Source of the DNA: Ruegeria atlantica
GTDB taxonomy: Bacteria; Pseudomonadota; Alphaproteobacteria; Rhodobacterales; Rhodobacteraceae
DNA length: 64,000 nt
Direction of reading: 5' to 3'
Assembly: GCF_013032505.1 (NCBI RefSeq)
Contig: NZ_WQCG01000002.1
Span: 949,171-1,013,170, forward strand
Numbering within the stretch: the stretch's first letter is position 1; each line of letters starts with the position of its first letter. The notes below the pieces were generated by a model that worked only from the letters and a program-made list of their open reading frames with translations, did no database searches and was not told the origin of the DNA. Positions 25,816 through 34,651 of this stretch are shown one piece after another. Position numbers and translations under genes: made by a program.

Positions 25816-26595
25816 ATGGGGACCGCCCTTAACGCCCTGAAAATGTTAGAATACTTTTCGAACTCGCGGCCAGAGATCGGCCTGAGCCAACTTTCTCGGC
25901 TTTCAGGAGCCAACAAGGCAACCACACTCAGGCATCTGCGGGCGTTGGAAGAATTTGGATTGATCGAGCAGAATCCGATGTCCAAGTCCTACATGATTGG
26001 CCCCGCGGCGCTGCGCTTGGCGGCGCTGCGCGAGATTGCCAAGCCTGGCTTGGAGGGTGCCCGTTCACAGATGCGATCCGCGATGCAATCCGTTGGAGAA
26101 AGCCTGCACTTATCCCTCCTTGAAAAAGACACGCTCAAAACCGCCCTTGTGGTCGAGGCAATGCAACATAGCGTGCGAGTTAGCCTGGATCCGACCGAGA
26201 TCATCCCGATAAATGCCACGGCATCGGGCCTGTGCATGCTTAGCTTTGGCCCCACTTTTCTTTTCGACCATCTCGGTTCTGATCCGCTTACCCGCTATAC
26301 GGACCAGACCCTTACCGACCCGGATACAATTCGCGAACGCGTCAAGCTGGTCGGTCGCGCGGGATGGGCCAACAGCAATGGCAGCTACGAGGATGGCGTT
26401 TATGGCTTTGCCTCGCCCATCTTCGGCATTGACCAAATCGCAATTGGAACAATAGCGATTGCCGTTCCCGAAAGTCGTGCCACGCGTGAACGGCTGCCCG
26501 CAATCCTCAATTCGCTTCACACATTAACGCATGCGCTGACCGCAAATTTTGGCGGCCAGATACCCGAGACATTTCCAACCGAATTCCACCCGTGA
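25816..26595 (+). CDS. IclR-family transcriptional regulator
   Basis: A 259-residue regulator with an N-terminal winged helix (GLSQLSRLSGANKATTLRHL) and the IclR ligand-binding domain (INATASGLCMLSF, then YGFASPIFGIDQ). AAGGAGG lies eight bases before the start. It is divergent from tctCBA and followed by the aminotransferase gene 34 bp downstream, and probably controls one or both. The ligand is unknown. Confidence 0.93.
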   Translation: MGTALNALKMLEYFSNSRPEIGLSQLSRLSGANKATTLRHLRALEEFGLIEQNPMSKSYMIGPAALRLAALREIAKPGLEGARSQMRSAMQSVGESLHLSLLEKDTLKTALVVEAMQHSVRVSLDPTEIIPINATASGLCMLSFGPTFLFDHLGSDPLTRYTDQTLTDPDTIRERVKLVGRAGWANSNGSYEDGVYGFASPIFGIDQIAIGTIAIAVPESRATRERLPAILNSLHTLTHALTANFGGQIPETFPTEFHP

Positions 26596-26629
26596 CAGGC
26601 AGTGGACTCAATACCCGGAGAACCCCGAA

Positions 26630-27982
26630 ATGAAAGATTCCAACTTTCTGAAGGAAAATAACGCTCGACATTTCTGGCATCCAATGGCGCACCCTGCCGA
26701 CAGCCAGAAGAACCCGCCTACAATCCTGACCGGAGGCGAAGGGGTCAGCATCGTCGATATTGACGGGCACAAGGCTATCGACGCCGTAGGCGGTCTTTGG
26801 AACGTCAATCTGGGCTATTCCTGTGATCCGGTGAAACAGGCCATCGCCGATCAGATGAACGCCCTGCCCTATTACTCGACCTTTCGCGGCACCAGCAACG
26901 ACAAGGCAATTGAGCTTTCATACGAGTTGGCACAGTTTTTTGCCCCCGATGGGTTGACCCGTGCGTTCTTTACTTCGGGTGGTTCAGATTCTGTTGAGAT
27001 CGCGCTGAAACTGGCGCGGCAGTATCACAAAGTACGCGGTCAGGAGGGGCGCACTAAGTTCATCAGCCTGAAACAAGGCTATCACGGCACCCATTTCGCC
27101 GCCGCCTCGGTAAATGGAAACCAGAAGTTCCGAGCAGCTTATGAGCCGATGATGCCAGGCTGTTTCCATGTGCCCGCTCCGTGGACTTACCGAAACCCGT
27201 TTGATGAGACCGACCCCGAACGTCTGGCGCAGCTCTGCGTCAAAGCGCTGGAAGCAGAAATAACATTCCAGGGCGCGAACACCGTCGCCGCTTTCATCAT
27301 GGAACCCGTTCTTGGCGCCGGTGGTGTGATCCCACCGCACAAAAGCTTCATGCCCATGGTGCGCGACGTCTGCTCGAAACACGGCATTCTTCTGATATCG
27401 GACGAGATTATCACCGCCTTTGGCCGGACCGGCAGCGAAAGTGGTGCCCGGCATTGGGGCGTGCAGCCCGACATCATGACCACCGCCAAGGCAATCACAA
27501 ATGGTTACTTCCCGTTTGGTGCGGCCATGATCTCGGGCGCAGTCGCCGAGGTGTTTGAAAGTGACACCACAGGCAAGGCGTCAGTTGATCAGGGTTATAC
27601 CTATTCCGGCCACCCGGTCGGCGCCGCAGCAGCTTTGGCGGCCCTGTCGGAAATCAACCGCCTAAGGGTTTGGGAAAATGCGTCCGCTCGTGGGGATGAA
27701 TTGTTCGCCGGTCTGAAAAAGCTGGCCGAGAAATACGATGCGATTGGCGATGTACGCGGCGGCGAGGGTCTGATGTGCGCGCTGGAACTGGTGTCAGACC
27801 GCGCCACCAAAGCACCGATCGCCAAGCATCTGCCTTTGCAGGTTCAGAAGGCGGCCTATGAAGATGGCGTGATGGTCCGTGTCTCGGGCAACAACATCAT
27901 CCTGTCGCCGCCTCTGATCATCACATCTGACGATGTTTCCAAGATCCTGTCGGCCCTCGACACCGGCTTGGCAAGTCTTTGA
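26630..27982 (+). CDS. Class III PLP aminotransferase (omega-amino acid/amine type)
   Basis: A 450-residue fold-type I transaminase. It shows GLWNVNLGYS at the N-terminus, the FFTSGGSDSVEIALKLARQ phosphate loop, the cofactor aspartate in LLISDEIITAFGRTG, and a catalytic lysine in TTAKAITNGYFP. These enzymes move amino groups from omega-amino acids or amines, usually to pyruvate. The start at 26630 follows CGGAG. Located between IclR and hpaR, it may feed the aromatic pathway by deaminating an arylethylamine, but this is inference. Confidence 0.92.
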   Translation: MKDSNFLKENNARHFWHPMAHPADSQKNPPTILTGGEGVSIVDIDGHKAIDAVGGLWNVNLGYSCDPVKQAIADQMNALPYYSTFRGTSNDKAIELSYELAQFFAPDGLTRAFFTSGGSDSVEIALKLARQYHKVRGQEGRTKFISLKQGYHGTHFAAASVNGNQKFRAAYEPMMPGCFHVPAPWTYRNPFDETDPERLAQLCVKALEAEITFQGANTVAAFIMEPVLGAGGVIPPHKSFMPMVRDVCSKHGILLISDEIITAFGRTGSESGARHWGVQPDIMTTAKAITNGYFPFGAAMISGAVAEVFESDTTGKASVDQGYTYSGHPVGAAAALAALSEINRLRVWENASARGDELFAGLKKLAEKYDAIGDVRGGEGLMCALELVSDRATKAPIAKHLPLQVQKAAYEDGVMVRVSGNNIILSPPLIITSDDVSKILSALDTGLASL

Positions 27983-27989
27983 TCGCAGT

Positions 27990-28020
27990 TCTGACTCTGG
28001 CTTTAGAGGCCGGGGTCAGA
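27990..28020. terminator. Bidirectional terminator between aminotransferase and hpaR
   Basis: TCTGACTCTGGC and GCCGGGGTCAGA pair at ten of twelve positions around a 7-base loop and are followed by CTTTT on the plus strand. The right arm overlaps the hpaR stop codon. Confidence 0.6.
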
Positions 28021-28456
28021 CTTTTACGGCCTGCAACTCCTCAAGCAGGTCTAGCAGGTGGTTCAGCTTTTCGCGCCCCATCTGCGCCTCGATATTATTG
28101 GCGATCGCCAATGAGGTCGCAAGGTTATCCTCAAGAATCCGGCGCCCGTCATCCGTGATCTTCACCATGGTTCGACGCTTGTCCTGGTTGTCCTGACGGC
28201 GGGTGATCTGGCCTTCGGCCTCCATCGTGCGCAGAATGCGCGTCAGGCTAGGCAACAGCAGACACGCCTCGTTGGCAATGGCACTTTGTTCGACTTCGCC
28301 CAATTCGTCCAAAACACGCAGGATGCGCCATTTTTGTTCAGTCAGCTGAATGCCCTGCAGCATATCCCGGATCGGGGCCATAACGGTTTCGCGCGCGCGC
28401 AGCAAAGCAATCGGAAGGGATCGAGAGGTGCTCTGGGTGTGGCTTTGAGTGTTCAT
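28016..28456 (-). CDS. hpaR: Homoprotocatechuate operon repressor HpaR (MarR family)
   Basis: A 146-residue MarR protein matching the HpaR subfamily: SLPIALLRARETVMAPIR, then LTEQKWRILRVLDE, then LLLPSLTRILRTMEAEGQI. HpaR represses the meta-cleavage operon until homoprotocatechuate-type inducers appear. It is divergent from hpaF, with motifs in the 105-bp gap that also occur before tctC. Confidence 0.92.
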   Translation of the reverse strand: MNTQSHTQSTSRSLPIALLRARETVMAPIRDMLQGIQLTEQKWRILRVLDELGEVEQSAIANEACLLLPSLTRILRTMEAEGQITRRQDNQDKRRTMVKITDDGRRILEDNLATSLAIANNIEAQMGREKLNHLLDLLEELQAVKV

Positions 28457-28494
28457 GCCCGACTTCTAGAGCCCCAATTCGGGAATTGCAAAGA

Positions 28495-28552
28495 TTAACA
28501 AAGCAAGCTCTTGACGGGCGCAGCGCAATTTACTAAACATGTTAACAATAAA
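28495..28552. promoter_or_regulatory. hpaR-hpaF divergent promoter with HpaR-type motifs
   Basis: Contains TTAACAAAGCAAG, a TTGACG -35-like element, and a TGTTAACA palindrome extended as TGTTAACAATAAA just before the hpaF ribosome site (AAGGAGG). Both 13-bp words are shared with the tctC upstream region. Confidence 0.6.
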
Positions 28553-28561
28553 GGAGGAAGC

Positions 28562-28960
28562 ATGCCGCATTTTCACGTCGAATATTCCAGCAATCTGGAC
28601 GACCGTGTTGACATGAGTGGCTTGTGCGAGTGCATTCGCGCGACGGCGGCGGAGATTGACACCTTCCCCCTGCCAGGCATTCGTGTTCGCGCAATGCGTG
28701 CTGACCACTATGCGATCGCCGACGGCAACCCAGACCATAGCTTTATCGATATCTCGATACGTCTGCGTGGCGGCCGCCCCGATGACGTCAAGCAGGATGC
28801 CACGCAGCGCATCTTTGCGGCAGTCAAAGCTTATCTTGAACCCGCCTTGTCACAATACTCGATCGCGCTTTCGCTTGAGATGCGCGACATCGACCCAGAT
28901 CTATCGCCCAAGACCGGCACGATCCGAGAACACTTGAGCGCGACCACGCAGGAGACCTGA
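28562..28960 (+). CDS. hpaF: 5-carboxymethyl-2-hydroxymuconate delta-isomerase HpaF
   Basis: A 132-residue enzyme of the tautomerase superfamily that isomerises 5-carboxymethyl-2-hydroxymuconate in homoprotocatechuate breakdown. It begins MPHFHVEYS; Pro1 after Met removal is the catalytic base. The start at 28562 is fixed by that proline and by AAGGAGG upstream. It is the first gene of the hpa operon, three bases before hpaE. Confidence 0.93.
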   Translation: MPHFHVEYSSNLDDRVDMSGLCECIRATAAEIDTFPLPGIRVRAMRADHYAIADGNPDHSFIDISIRLRGGRPDDVKQDATQRIFAAVKAYLEPALSQYSIALSLEMRDIDPDLSPKTGTIREHLSATTQET

Positions 28961-28963
28961 AGC

Positions 28964-30472
28964 ATGAGTGCACTGGACACAAATATCGAGAAACTAGCGG
29001 GATTCTTGGCGCGGTTCAAAAAGACGGGCATCAAGAACCGCATCGCAGGTGAGGATCGGGATGGCGGTGCAGGCGTGTTCCAGTCCACCTCGCCGGTAGA
29101 CAAATCAGTGATTTGCGATGTCGCGCATGGTACCGCCGATGACATCGATACTGCGGCCAAGGCCGCCCATGCCGCGTTCGCCGACTGGCGCGACATGCCC
29201 GCAACCCAGCGTCGCCGCATCCTATTGAACGTAGCCGAAGCCATCGAGGCGCGCGCCGAGGAAATCGCCCTGTGCGAATGCTGGGATACAGGGCAAACCC
29301 TGCGGTTCATGTCCAAAGCAGCACTGCGCGGGGCCGAGAACTTCCGCTATTTCGCCGATCAGGTGGTCCAGGCCCGCGATGGCCAGCATCTGAAGTCGCC
29401 TACGCTGATGAATATAACCACCCGCGTGCCGATCGGCCCGGTGGGCGTGATCACCCCTTGGAACACACCGTTCATGCTGTCGACTTGGAAAATAGCTCCG
29501 GCACTGGCTGCCGGTTGCACTGTGGTTCATAAACCGGCCGAGGACAGCCCCCTTACTGCGCGTCTGCTCGTAGAAATCGCCGAAGAGGCCGGCTTGCCCA
29601 AAGGAGTGCTGAATACGGTCAACGGGTTTGGCCCTGATGCGGGCAAGGCGCTAACCGAGCACCCCCTGATCAAGGCCATCGCTTTTGTCGGCGAAAGCCG
29701 CACCGGGTCGATCATCACCAAACAGGGTGCCGATACGCTCAAACGTATGCATCTGGAGCTTGGCGGCAAGAACCCGGTCATCGTTTTTGATGACGCCGAT
29801 CTGGATCGGGCGCTGGATGCGGTGATCTTCATGATCTACTCAATCAACGGCGAGCGCTGCACCTCTTCTTCACGCCTGCTGGTCCATGACACGATCAAGG
29901 AAGAGTTCGAGGCCAAACTGATTGAACGGGTAAACAACATCAAGGTCGGCCACCCGCTGGACCCGGCGACCGAGATCGGCCCGCTCGTGACCGAGGAACA
30001 CTACAACAAGGTAACCAGTTACTTCGACATCGCCAAAGAGGATGGTGCGACCGTGGCAGCCGGCGGCGCCAAAGTGGGTGACGAGGGATACTTCGTTCGC
30101 CCGACCCTGTTCACCAATGCCACAAACCAGATGCGCATCGCGCGCGAGGAGATCTTTGGCCCGGTTCTCACCTCCATCCCCTTTTCGACCGAGGAAGAAG
30201 CCTTGCAGATCGCCAATGACACGCCTTATGGACTAACCGGTTACGTTTGGACCAACGATCTGACCCGCGCGTTGCGTTTTACAGACAAGCTCGAAGCTGG
30301 AATGATCTGGGTGAACTCGGAAAACGTCCGCCACCTGCCGACACCTTTTGGCGGCGTTAAGGCCTCTGGCATCGGTCGTGACGGCGGCGACTGGTCGTTC
30401 GAGTTTTACATGGAGCAGAAACACGTCGGATTTGCTACTGGCCAACACAAGATCGTACAGCTGGGCAAATAA
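28964..30472 (+). CDS. hpaE: 5-carboxymethyl-2-hydroxymuconate semialdehyde dehydrogenase HpaE
   Basis: A 502-residue ALDH enzyme that oxidises the ring-cleavage semialdehyde to 5-carboxymethyl-2-hydroxymuconate. It has LELGGKNPVIVFDDAD and the catalytic cysteine in NGERCTSSSRLLV, both in HpaE style. The family assignment rests on the close match to HpaE length, active-site region and operon place between hpaF and hpaD. Confidence 0.94.
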   Translation: MSALDTNIEKLAGFLARFKKTGIKNRIAGEDRDGGAGVFQSTSPVDKSVICDVAHGTADDIDTAAKAAHAAFADWRDMPATQRRRILLNVAEAIEARAEEIALCECWDTGQTLRFMSKAALRGAENFRYFADQVVQARDGQHLKSPTLMNITTRVPIGPVGVITPWNTPFMLSTWKIAPALAAGCTVVHKPAEDSPLTARLLVEIAEEAGLPKGVLNTVNGFGPDAGKALTEHPLIKAIAFVGESRTGSIITKQGADTLKRMHLELGGKNPVIVFDDADLDRALDAVIFMIYSINGERCTSSSRLLVHDTIKEEFEAKLIERVNNIKVGHPLDPATEIGPLVTEEHYNKVTSYFDIAKEDGATVAAGGAKVGDEGYFVRPTLFTNATNQMRIAREEIFGPVLTSIPFSTEEEALQIANDTPYGLTGYVWTNDLTRALRFTDKLEAGMIWVNSENVRHLPTPFGGVKASGIGRDGGDWSFEFYMEQKHVGFATGQHKIVQLGK

Positions 30473-30573
30473 CTCAGAAGCTACGGTATCCCAACAGTGG
30501 GCCGCACATCGAACTAAGTTAGGATACGCGCAAACACCTATGGTTCAGAGAACCCGCTTTGGGTCTGACCAAA

Positions 30574-30617
30574 TGTCGTCCAACCGCCAATTCTCCCTTC
30601 GAGGCGGTTAGACGACA
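30574..30617. promoter_or_regulatory. Strong hairpin in the hpaE-hpaD gap
   Basis: 15-bp arms starting TGTCGTC and ending GACGACA match at 14 positions around a 14-base loop. The hairpin lies 22 bp upstream of hpaD, ahead of its AAGGAGG. It may be an RNA-processing or attenuation element that sets the hpaE:hpaD expression ratio. There is no T-run. Confidence 0.55.
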
Positions 30618-30639
30618 CCTTTAATAAGGAGGAATTGTT

Positions 30640-31482
30640 ATGGGAAAGATTGTACAAGCGGCCAAGATTACGCATGTGCCCAGCATCTGGATGTCCCACA
30701 CAATGCCCAAGTACAAAGGCATCCGGCAACCTGCTATTGATGGATACGCGCGCCTGCGTCAGGACGCGATTGACCGCAGCGTTGATACGTTCATCATTTT
30801 TGACACGCATTGGATCACCAATCAGGGCTTTCACCTGAACGCCAAGCAACACCACAAAGGCCGGTTTATCAGCCACGAGCTGCCGCATATGCTGGCAGAT
30901 ATGGAATTCGATTATCGCGGTGACCCAGAGCTTGCGAACAGCATTCTGGACGTGATGAAGGAACGCGGCGAACGCGCACTGGGGCATGCACAGCCCGATC
31001 TGGGCATGGAATACGGTACGCTGCTGCCGATGCATTTCATCAACGACGGCGTCAATGCTCGGGTGCTGCCGGTGGCGGTCAACCAGTTTTCCTCAATTGC
31101 CGAAAACCGTGTCTGGGGCGAGGCCATCGCAGAAGGCATCCGGCGTTCGGATCGTAATGTCTCGATCCTGGCGTCGGGCTCACTTAGTCACGATTTCACT
31201 CCAAACGAACGCTCAGTCGATGGGTTGAATGCGGTCAATGGCGAGTTCAACCGTCAGATGGACTTGCGTGTACTGGAGCTGTGGGAGCAAGGACGATTTG
31301 AAGAATTCCTCGAACTCCTGCCCGACTACGCCAAGAAGTGTACCGGCGAATGCGCGATGAACGACACGGCGCTGCTGTTCGGAGCTCTGGGCTGGGGCAG
31401 CTACCAAGGCGAAATCGATATTTACACGCCCTATTTCGGAAGCTCCGGAACAGGACAGGCAAATATTAGCTTTTCGGTCTAA
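30640..31482 (+). CDS. hpaD: 3,4-dihydroxyphenylacetate 2,3-dioxygenase HpaD
   Basis: A 280-residue class III (LigB-type) extradiol dioxygenase that opens the ring of homoprotocatechuate. Metal-site histidines are in ITHVPSIWMSH and FDTHWITNQGFH, and a further catalytic histidine lies in GSLSHDFTPNER. The length equals the HpaD family. AAGGAGG precedes the start. The ring-hydroxylating hpaBC genes are not in the window. Confidence 0.94.
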   Translation: MGKIVQAAKITHVPSIWMSHTMPKYKGIRQPAIDGYARLRQDAIDRSVDTFIIFDTHWITNQGFHLNAKQHHKGRFISHELPHMLADMEFDYRGDPELANSILDVMKERGERALGHAQPDLGMEYGTLLPMHFINDGVNARVLPVAVNQFSSIAENRVWGEAIAEGIRRSDRNVSILASGSLSHDFTPNERSVDGLNAVNGEFNRQMDLRVLELWEQGRFEEFLELLPDYAKKCTGECAMNDTALLFGALGWGSYQGEIDIYTPYFGSSGTGQANISFSV

Positions 31483-31506
31483 GACCGAAACACAGGAACC
31501 ACCGGA

Positions 31507-32988
31507 ATGACAGAGCTTTGTCTCAACGATCCTTCTTTGCTAGCTCAGGCAGCTAAAGTGGGAACCAGATGGATTAGTATTACCGACGTTACAGACACGA
31601 TCGACGTCACCAATCCGGCCACGGGTGCAGTGATTGGAAAAGTCCCCAATCTGGGAGCTGAGGAAACCGCCACCGCCATCGCCGAAGCGCAGACCGCTCA
31701 AAAGGCGTGGGCCGCGCGCACAGCAAAAGAGCGCAGTCAGATTCTGCGGCGCTGGTATGACCTGATGATGGAAAATCAGGACGATCTGGGCGCCATACTA
31801 ACCGCCGAGCAGGGCAAACCACTGGCCGAAGCCAAAGGTGAGATCGCTTATGGGGCCAGTTTCATCGAATGGTTCGCCGAAGAGGCACGCCGAGCTTATG
31901 GCGACGTGACGCCCGGCCATGCGCCGGACAAGCGGATCGTCACAATAAAACAGCCCATTGGAGTCGTGGCCGCGATCACGCCTTGGAACTTCCCCAATGC
32001 GATGATTACCCGCAAGGCCGGCCCGGCCCTTGCCGCAGGCTGTTCGATGGTTCTGAAACCTGCCAGCCAGACGCCCTTCTCGGCCATCGCACTCGCCATT
32101 CTGGCCGAGCGGGCGGGTCTTCCGGACGGTCTGTTCTCGGTCCTGACCGGATCAGCGCGCGGGATCGGTGGAGAGATGACCTCCAGCAAGATCGTACAGA
32201 AGCTGACCTTTACTGGATCGACCGAGATCGGCGCGCTGCTTTATGCGCAATGTGCACCTACGATCAAGAAACTGGGGTTGGAGCTGGGCGGCAACGCGCC
32301 GTTCATCGTGTTCGACGATGCGGATCTGGATGCCGCCGTCGAAGGCGCCGTTATCGCCAAGTTCCGCAATAACGGTCAGACCTGCGTCTGCGCCAACCGC
32401 ATTTATGTGCAGGCCGGTGTGTATGACGCCTTTGCCGAAAAGCTGGCCGCGAAGGTGGCGACCCTGCCAACTGGAAACGGGTTTGACGAAGGCATCATTT
32501 TTGGTCCCCTGATCGATCAGGCCGCCGTGAAAAAAGTGACCGAACATATCGCTGACGCCACGGCCAAAGGCGCAACTGTAACCCTTGGCGGCAAGGCCCA
32601 CGAATTGGGCGGCACCTTCTTTGAACCCACAATTCTGACCGGCGTAACATCGGAGATGGCCGTGGCCACAGAAGAAACCTTTGGCCCAGTTGCACCCCTG
32701 TTCAAATTCGACGCGGAAGCTGAGGTCGTCGCGGCGGCCAACAAGACTGAATTCGGCCTCGCCTCATATTTCTATTCTCGTGATCTGGCCCGCGTCTGGC
32801 GCGTGTCTGAGGCGCTGGAATATGGCATGGTCGGGATCAATACCGGCCTGATCTCAACCGCCGAAGCGCCATTTGGCGGCGTTAAGATGTCCGGCTTGGG
32901 CCGCGAGGGATCGCGCCACGGGCTCGAGGATTTCATGGAACTGAAATATCTTTGCATGGGTGGCATTGACGCCGCCGAGGAGGCCTGA
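31507..32988 (+). CDS. Succinate-semialdehyde dehydrogenase
   Basis: A 493-residue ALDH of the GabD/SSADH type. It has the LELGGNAPFIVFDDAD motif, the catalytic cysteine in NNGQTCVCANRIYV and the paired GIFGPLID-like segment. Succinate semialdehyde is released by the HpaI aldolase, so this enzyme closes the pathway by making succinate. Its stop overlaps the hpaG start. Confidence 0.93.
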   Translation: MTELCLNDPSLLAQAAKVGTRWISITDVTDTIDVTNPATGAVIGKVPNLGAEETATAIAEAQTAQKAWAARTAKERSQILRRWYDLMMENQDDLGAILTAEQGKPLAEAKGEIAYGASFIEWFAEEARRAYGDVTPGHAPDKRIVTIKQPIGVVAAITPWNFPNAMITRKAGPALAAGCSMVLKPASQTPFSAIALAILAERAGLPDGLFSVLTGSARGIGGEMTSSKIVQKLTFTGSTEIGALLYAQCAPTIKKLGLELGGNAPFIVFDDADLDAAVEGAVIAKFRNNGQTCVCANRIYVQAGVYDAFAEKLAAKVATLPTGNGFDEGIIFGPLIDQAAVKKVTEHIADATAKGATVTLGGKAHELGGTFFEPTILTGVTSEMAVATEETFGPVAPLFKFDAEAEVVAAANKTEFGLASYFYSRDLARVWRVSEALEYGMVGINTGLISTAEAPFGGVKMSGLGREGSRHGLEDFMELKYLCMGGIDAAEEA

Positions 32989-33842
32989 TGCGTTTTGCAA
33001 CTTACACCGCCAAAGGAGCAACCTATTTCGGTGCCATAACCGATGACGGCGCAATCGCACTGAACGACGCTTTCCCTGATCAGGCCAGCCTCTATGAGGT
33101 GATCGCCGCAGGCGACTTTGACAAACTGGCCGGGGCATCAGAGGGCCGCGAAGTGACCCACGCGGAGTTCACGTATGAAATGGTAATGCCGGATGTCCGC
33201 CGCATCCTTTGTGTCGGAGTGAACTTTCCCGACCGCAATGCGGAATACAAGGATGGCAGCGCACAGCCGAAATACATGTCGCTGTTCCCACGCTTTGCGA
33301 GCGGTTTCACCGGTCACAACCGCCCGCTGATCCGTCCGCCGGAAAACCACACGCTGGATTACGAGGGCGAGGTGGCCATCGTGATCGGAAAGGCCGGGCG
33401 TCGGATTTCGCAGCAAGATGCCTATGACCACATTGCAGCGCTGACACTGTGCAACGAGGGTACTATCCGCGACTGGGTACGGCACGCCAAGTTTAACGTC
33501 ACGCAGGGCAAGAACTGGGATGACTCCGGGGCCATTGGCCCCTGGCTGGTGCCGTTCACTGATGCGGCACAACTGGACGATGCCCGCATACAGACCCACG
33601 TAAATGGCGAACTGCGCCAAGACGACACGCTGAACCGCATGATGTTTCCGATCCGGCGCGAAATCGAATACATCTCGACCTTCATGACGCTGCAGCCCGG
33701 CGACATTATCGTCACCGGAACGCCTACCGGCGCAGGCGCGCGGTTTGATCCGCCAAGGTATCTGGCTCCGGGCGACGTCGTCGAGGTTTCGGTCAACGGG
33801 ATCGGCACCCTGCGCAACACCGTTGAGGATGAGCAGGTATGA
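32988..33842 (+). CDS. hpaG: Fumarylacetoacetate-hydrolase-family enzyme HpaG (single domain)
   Basis: A 284-residue FAH-family enzyme. Metal-site acidic residues lie in LDYEGEVAIVIGK, and the signature GDIIVTGTPTGAG is present. In the pathway it acts as 5-oxopent-3-ene-1,2,5-tricarboxylate decarboxylase and/or isomerase. Escherichia coli HpaG has two such domains fused (about 430 residues); here only one is present, so the second half-reaction may be done by the same protein or by a gene elsewhere. It overlaps both neighbours by 1-4 bases. Confidence 0.9.
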   Translation: MRFATYTAKGATYFGAITDDGAIALNDAFPDQASLYEVIAAGDFDKLAGASEGREVTHAEFTYEMVMPDVRRILCVGVNFPDRNAEYKDGSAQPKYMSLFPRFASGFTGHNRPLIRPPENHTLDYEGEVAIVIGKAGRRISQQDAYDHIAALTLCNEGTIRDWVRHAKFNVTQGKNWDDSGAIGPWLVPFTDAAQLDDARIQTHVNGELRQDDTLNRMMFPIRREIEYISTFMTLQPGDIIVTGTPTGAGARFDPPRYLAPGDVVEVSVNGIGTLRNTVEDEQV

Positions 33843-34639
33843 CGCCCGAAGATCACGCCCGCGCCGCCATGGACTTGCTGAAGGCCGAGCGCACGCGCGA
33901 ACAGATCGGACTGCTTACCCTGCGCCACCCCGAAATGGGGATGGATGACGCTTATGAGGTACAGAACGCGATCTATCGACAAAAGCTGGCCGAAGGTCGC
34001 AAAGTGATTGGCTGGAAAATCGGGCTGACCTCGAAGGCAATGCAATATGCGTTGAACATCGACATCCCCGACAGCGGAATTCTGTTTGATGACATGGCGT
34101 TCGACAACGGCAGTACTGTGCCTGCAGGCCGTTTCATCCAGCCTCGGATCGAAGCAGAAATCGCCTTTGTCTTGAAGTCGGCAGTGGGCGGTGAACATGT
34201 CACCCGCGAGGATATACTCGCAGCCACAGATTACGTCGCCCCATCCATCGAAATTCTCGACACCCGAATTCAGAGAGTAGACCCCGAAACCGGCAAAACA
34301 CGCACTGTCTTTGACACCATCAGTGACAATGCCGCCAATGCGGGCATTGTTTTGGGTAACGAGCGTCACGCCTGTGATGCGTTCGACCTTCGCTGGGTCG
34401 GCGCGTTGACATTCCGCAATGGCGAGGTCGAAGAGACCGGTCTGGGCGCAGGCGTGCTGAATGACCCAGTGGAAAGCGTAGTCTGGCTGGCTCGACGTAT
34501 GGCGCAATACGGCCAGAGTATCGAACCCGGTCAGGTGATCCTGTCGGGCAGCTTCATCCGCCCCGTCGAATGCCCGCAGGGTACGGAAATTCATGCGGAT
34601 TTCGGCCCGTTCGGATCGGTCGATATCAACTTTGCCTGA
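33839..34639 (+). CDS. hpaH: 2-oxo-hept-4-ene-1,7-dioate hydratase HpaH
   Basis: A 266-residue hydratase of the MhpD/HpaH family that adds water to the dienoate before aldol cleavage. Conserved features are KVIGWKIGLTSKAMQ and QPRIEAEIAFVL, where the acidic residues bind the metal. The start overlaps the hpaG stop. A 457-codon antisense frame over this gene is a shadow. Confidence 0.93.
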   Translation: MTPEDHARAAMDLLKAERTREQIGLLTLRHPEMGMDDAYEVQNAIYRQKLAEGRKVIGWKIGLTSKAMQYALNIDIPDSGILFDDMAFDNGSTVPAGRFIQPRIEAEIAFVLKSAVGGEHVTREDILAATDYVAPSIEILDTRIQRVDPETGKTRTVFDTISDNAANAGIVLGNERHACDAFDLRWVGALTFRNGEVEETGLGAGVLNDPVESVVWLARRMAQYGQSIEPGQVILSGSFIRPVECPQGTEIHADFGPFGSVDINFA

Positions 34640-34651
34640 AGGAGCGCCCTG

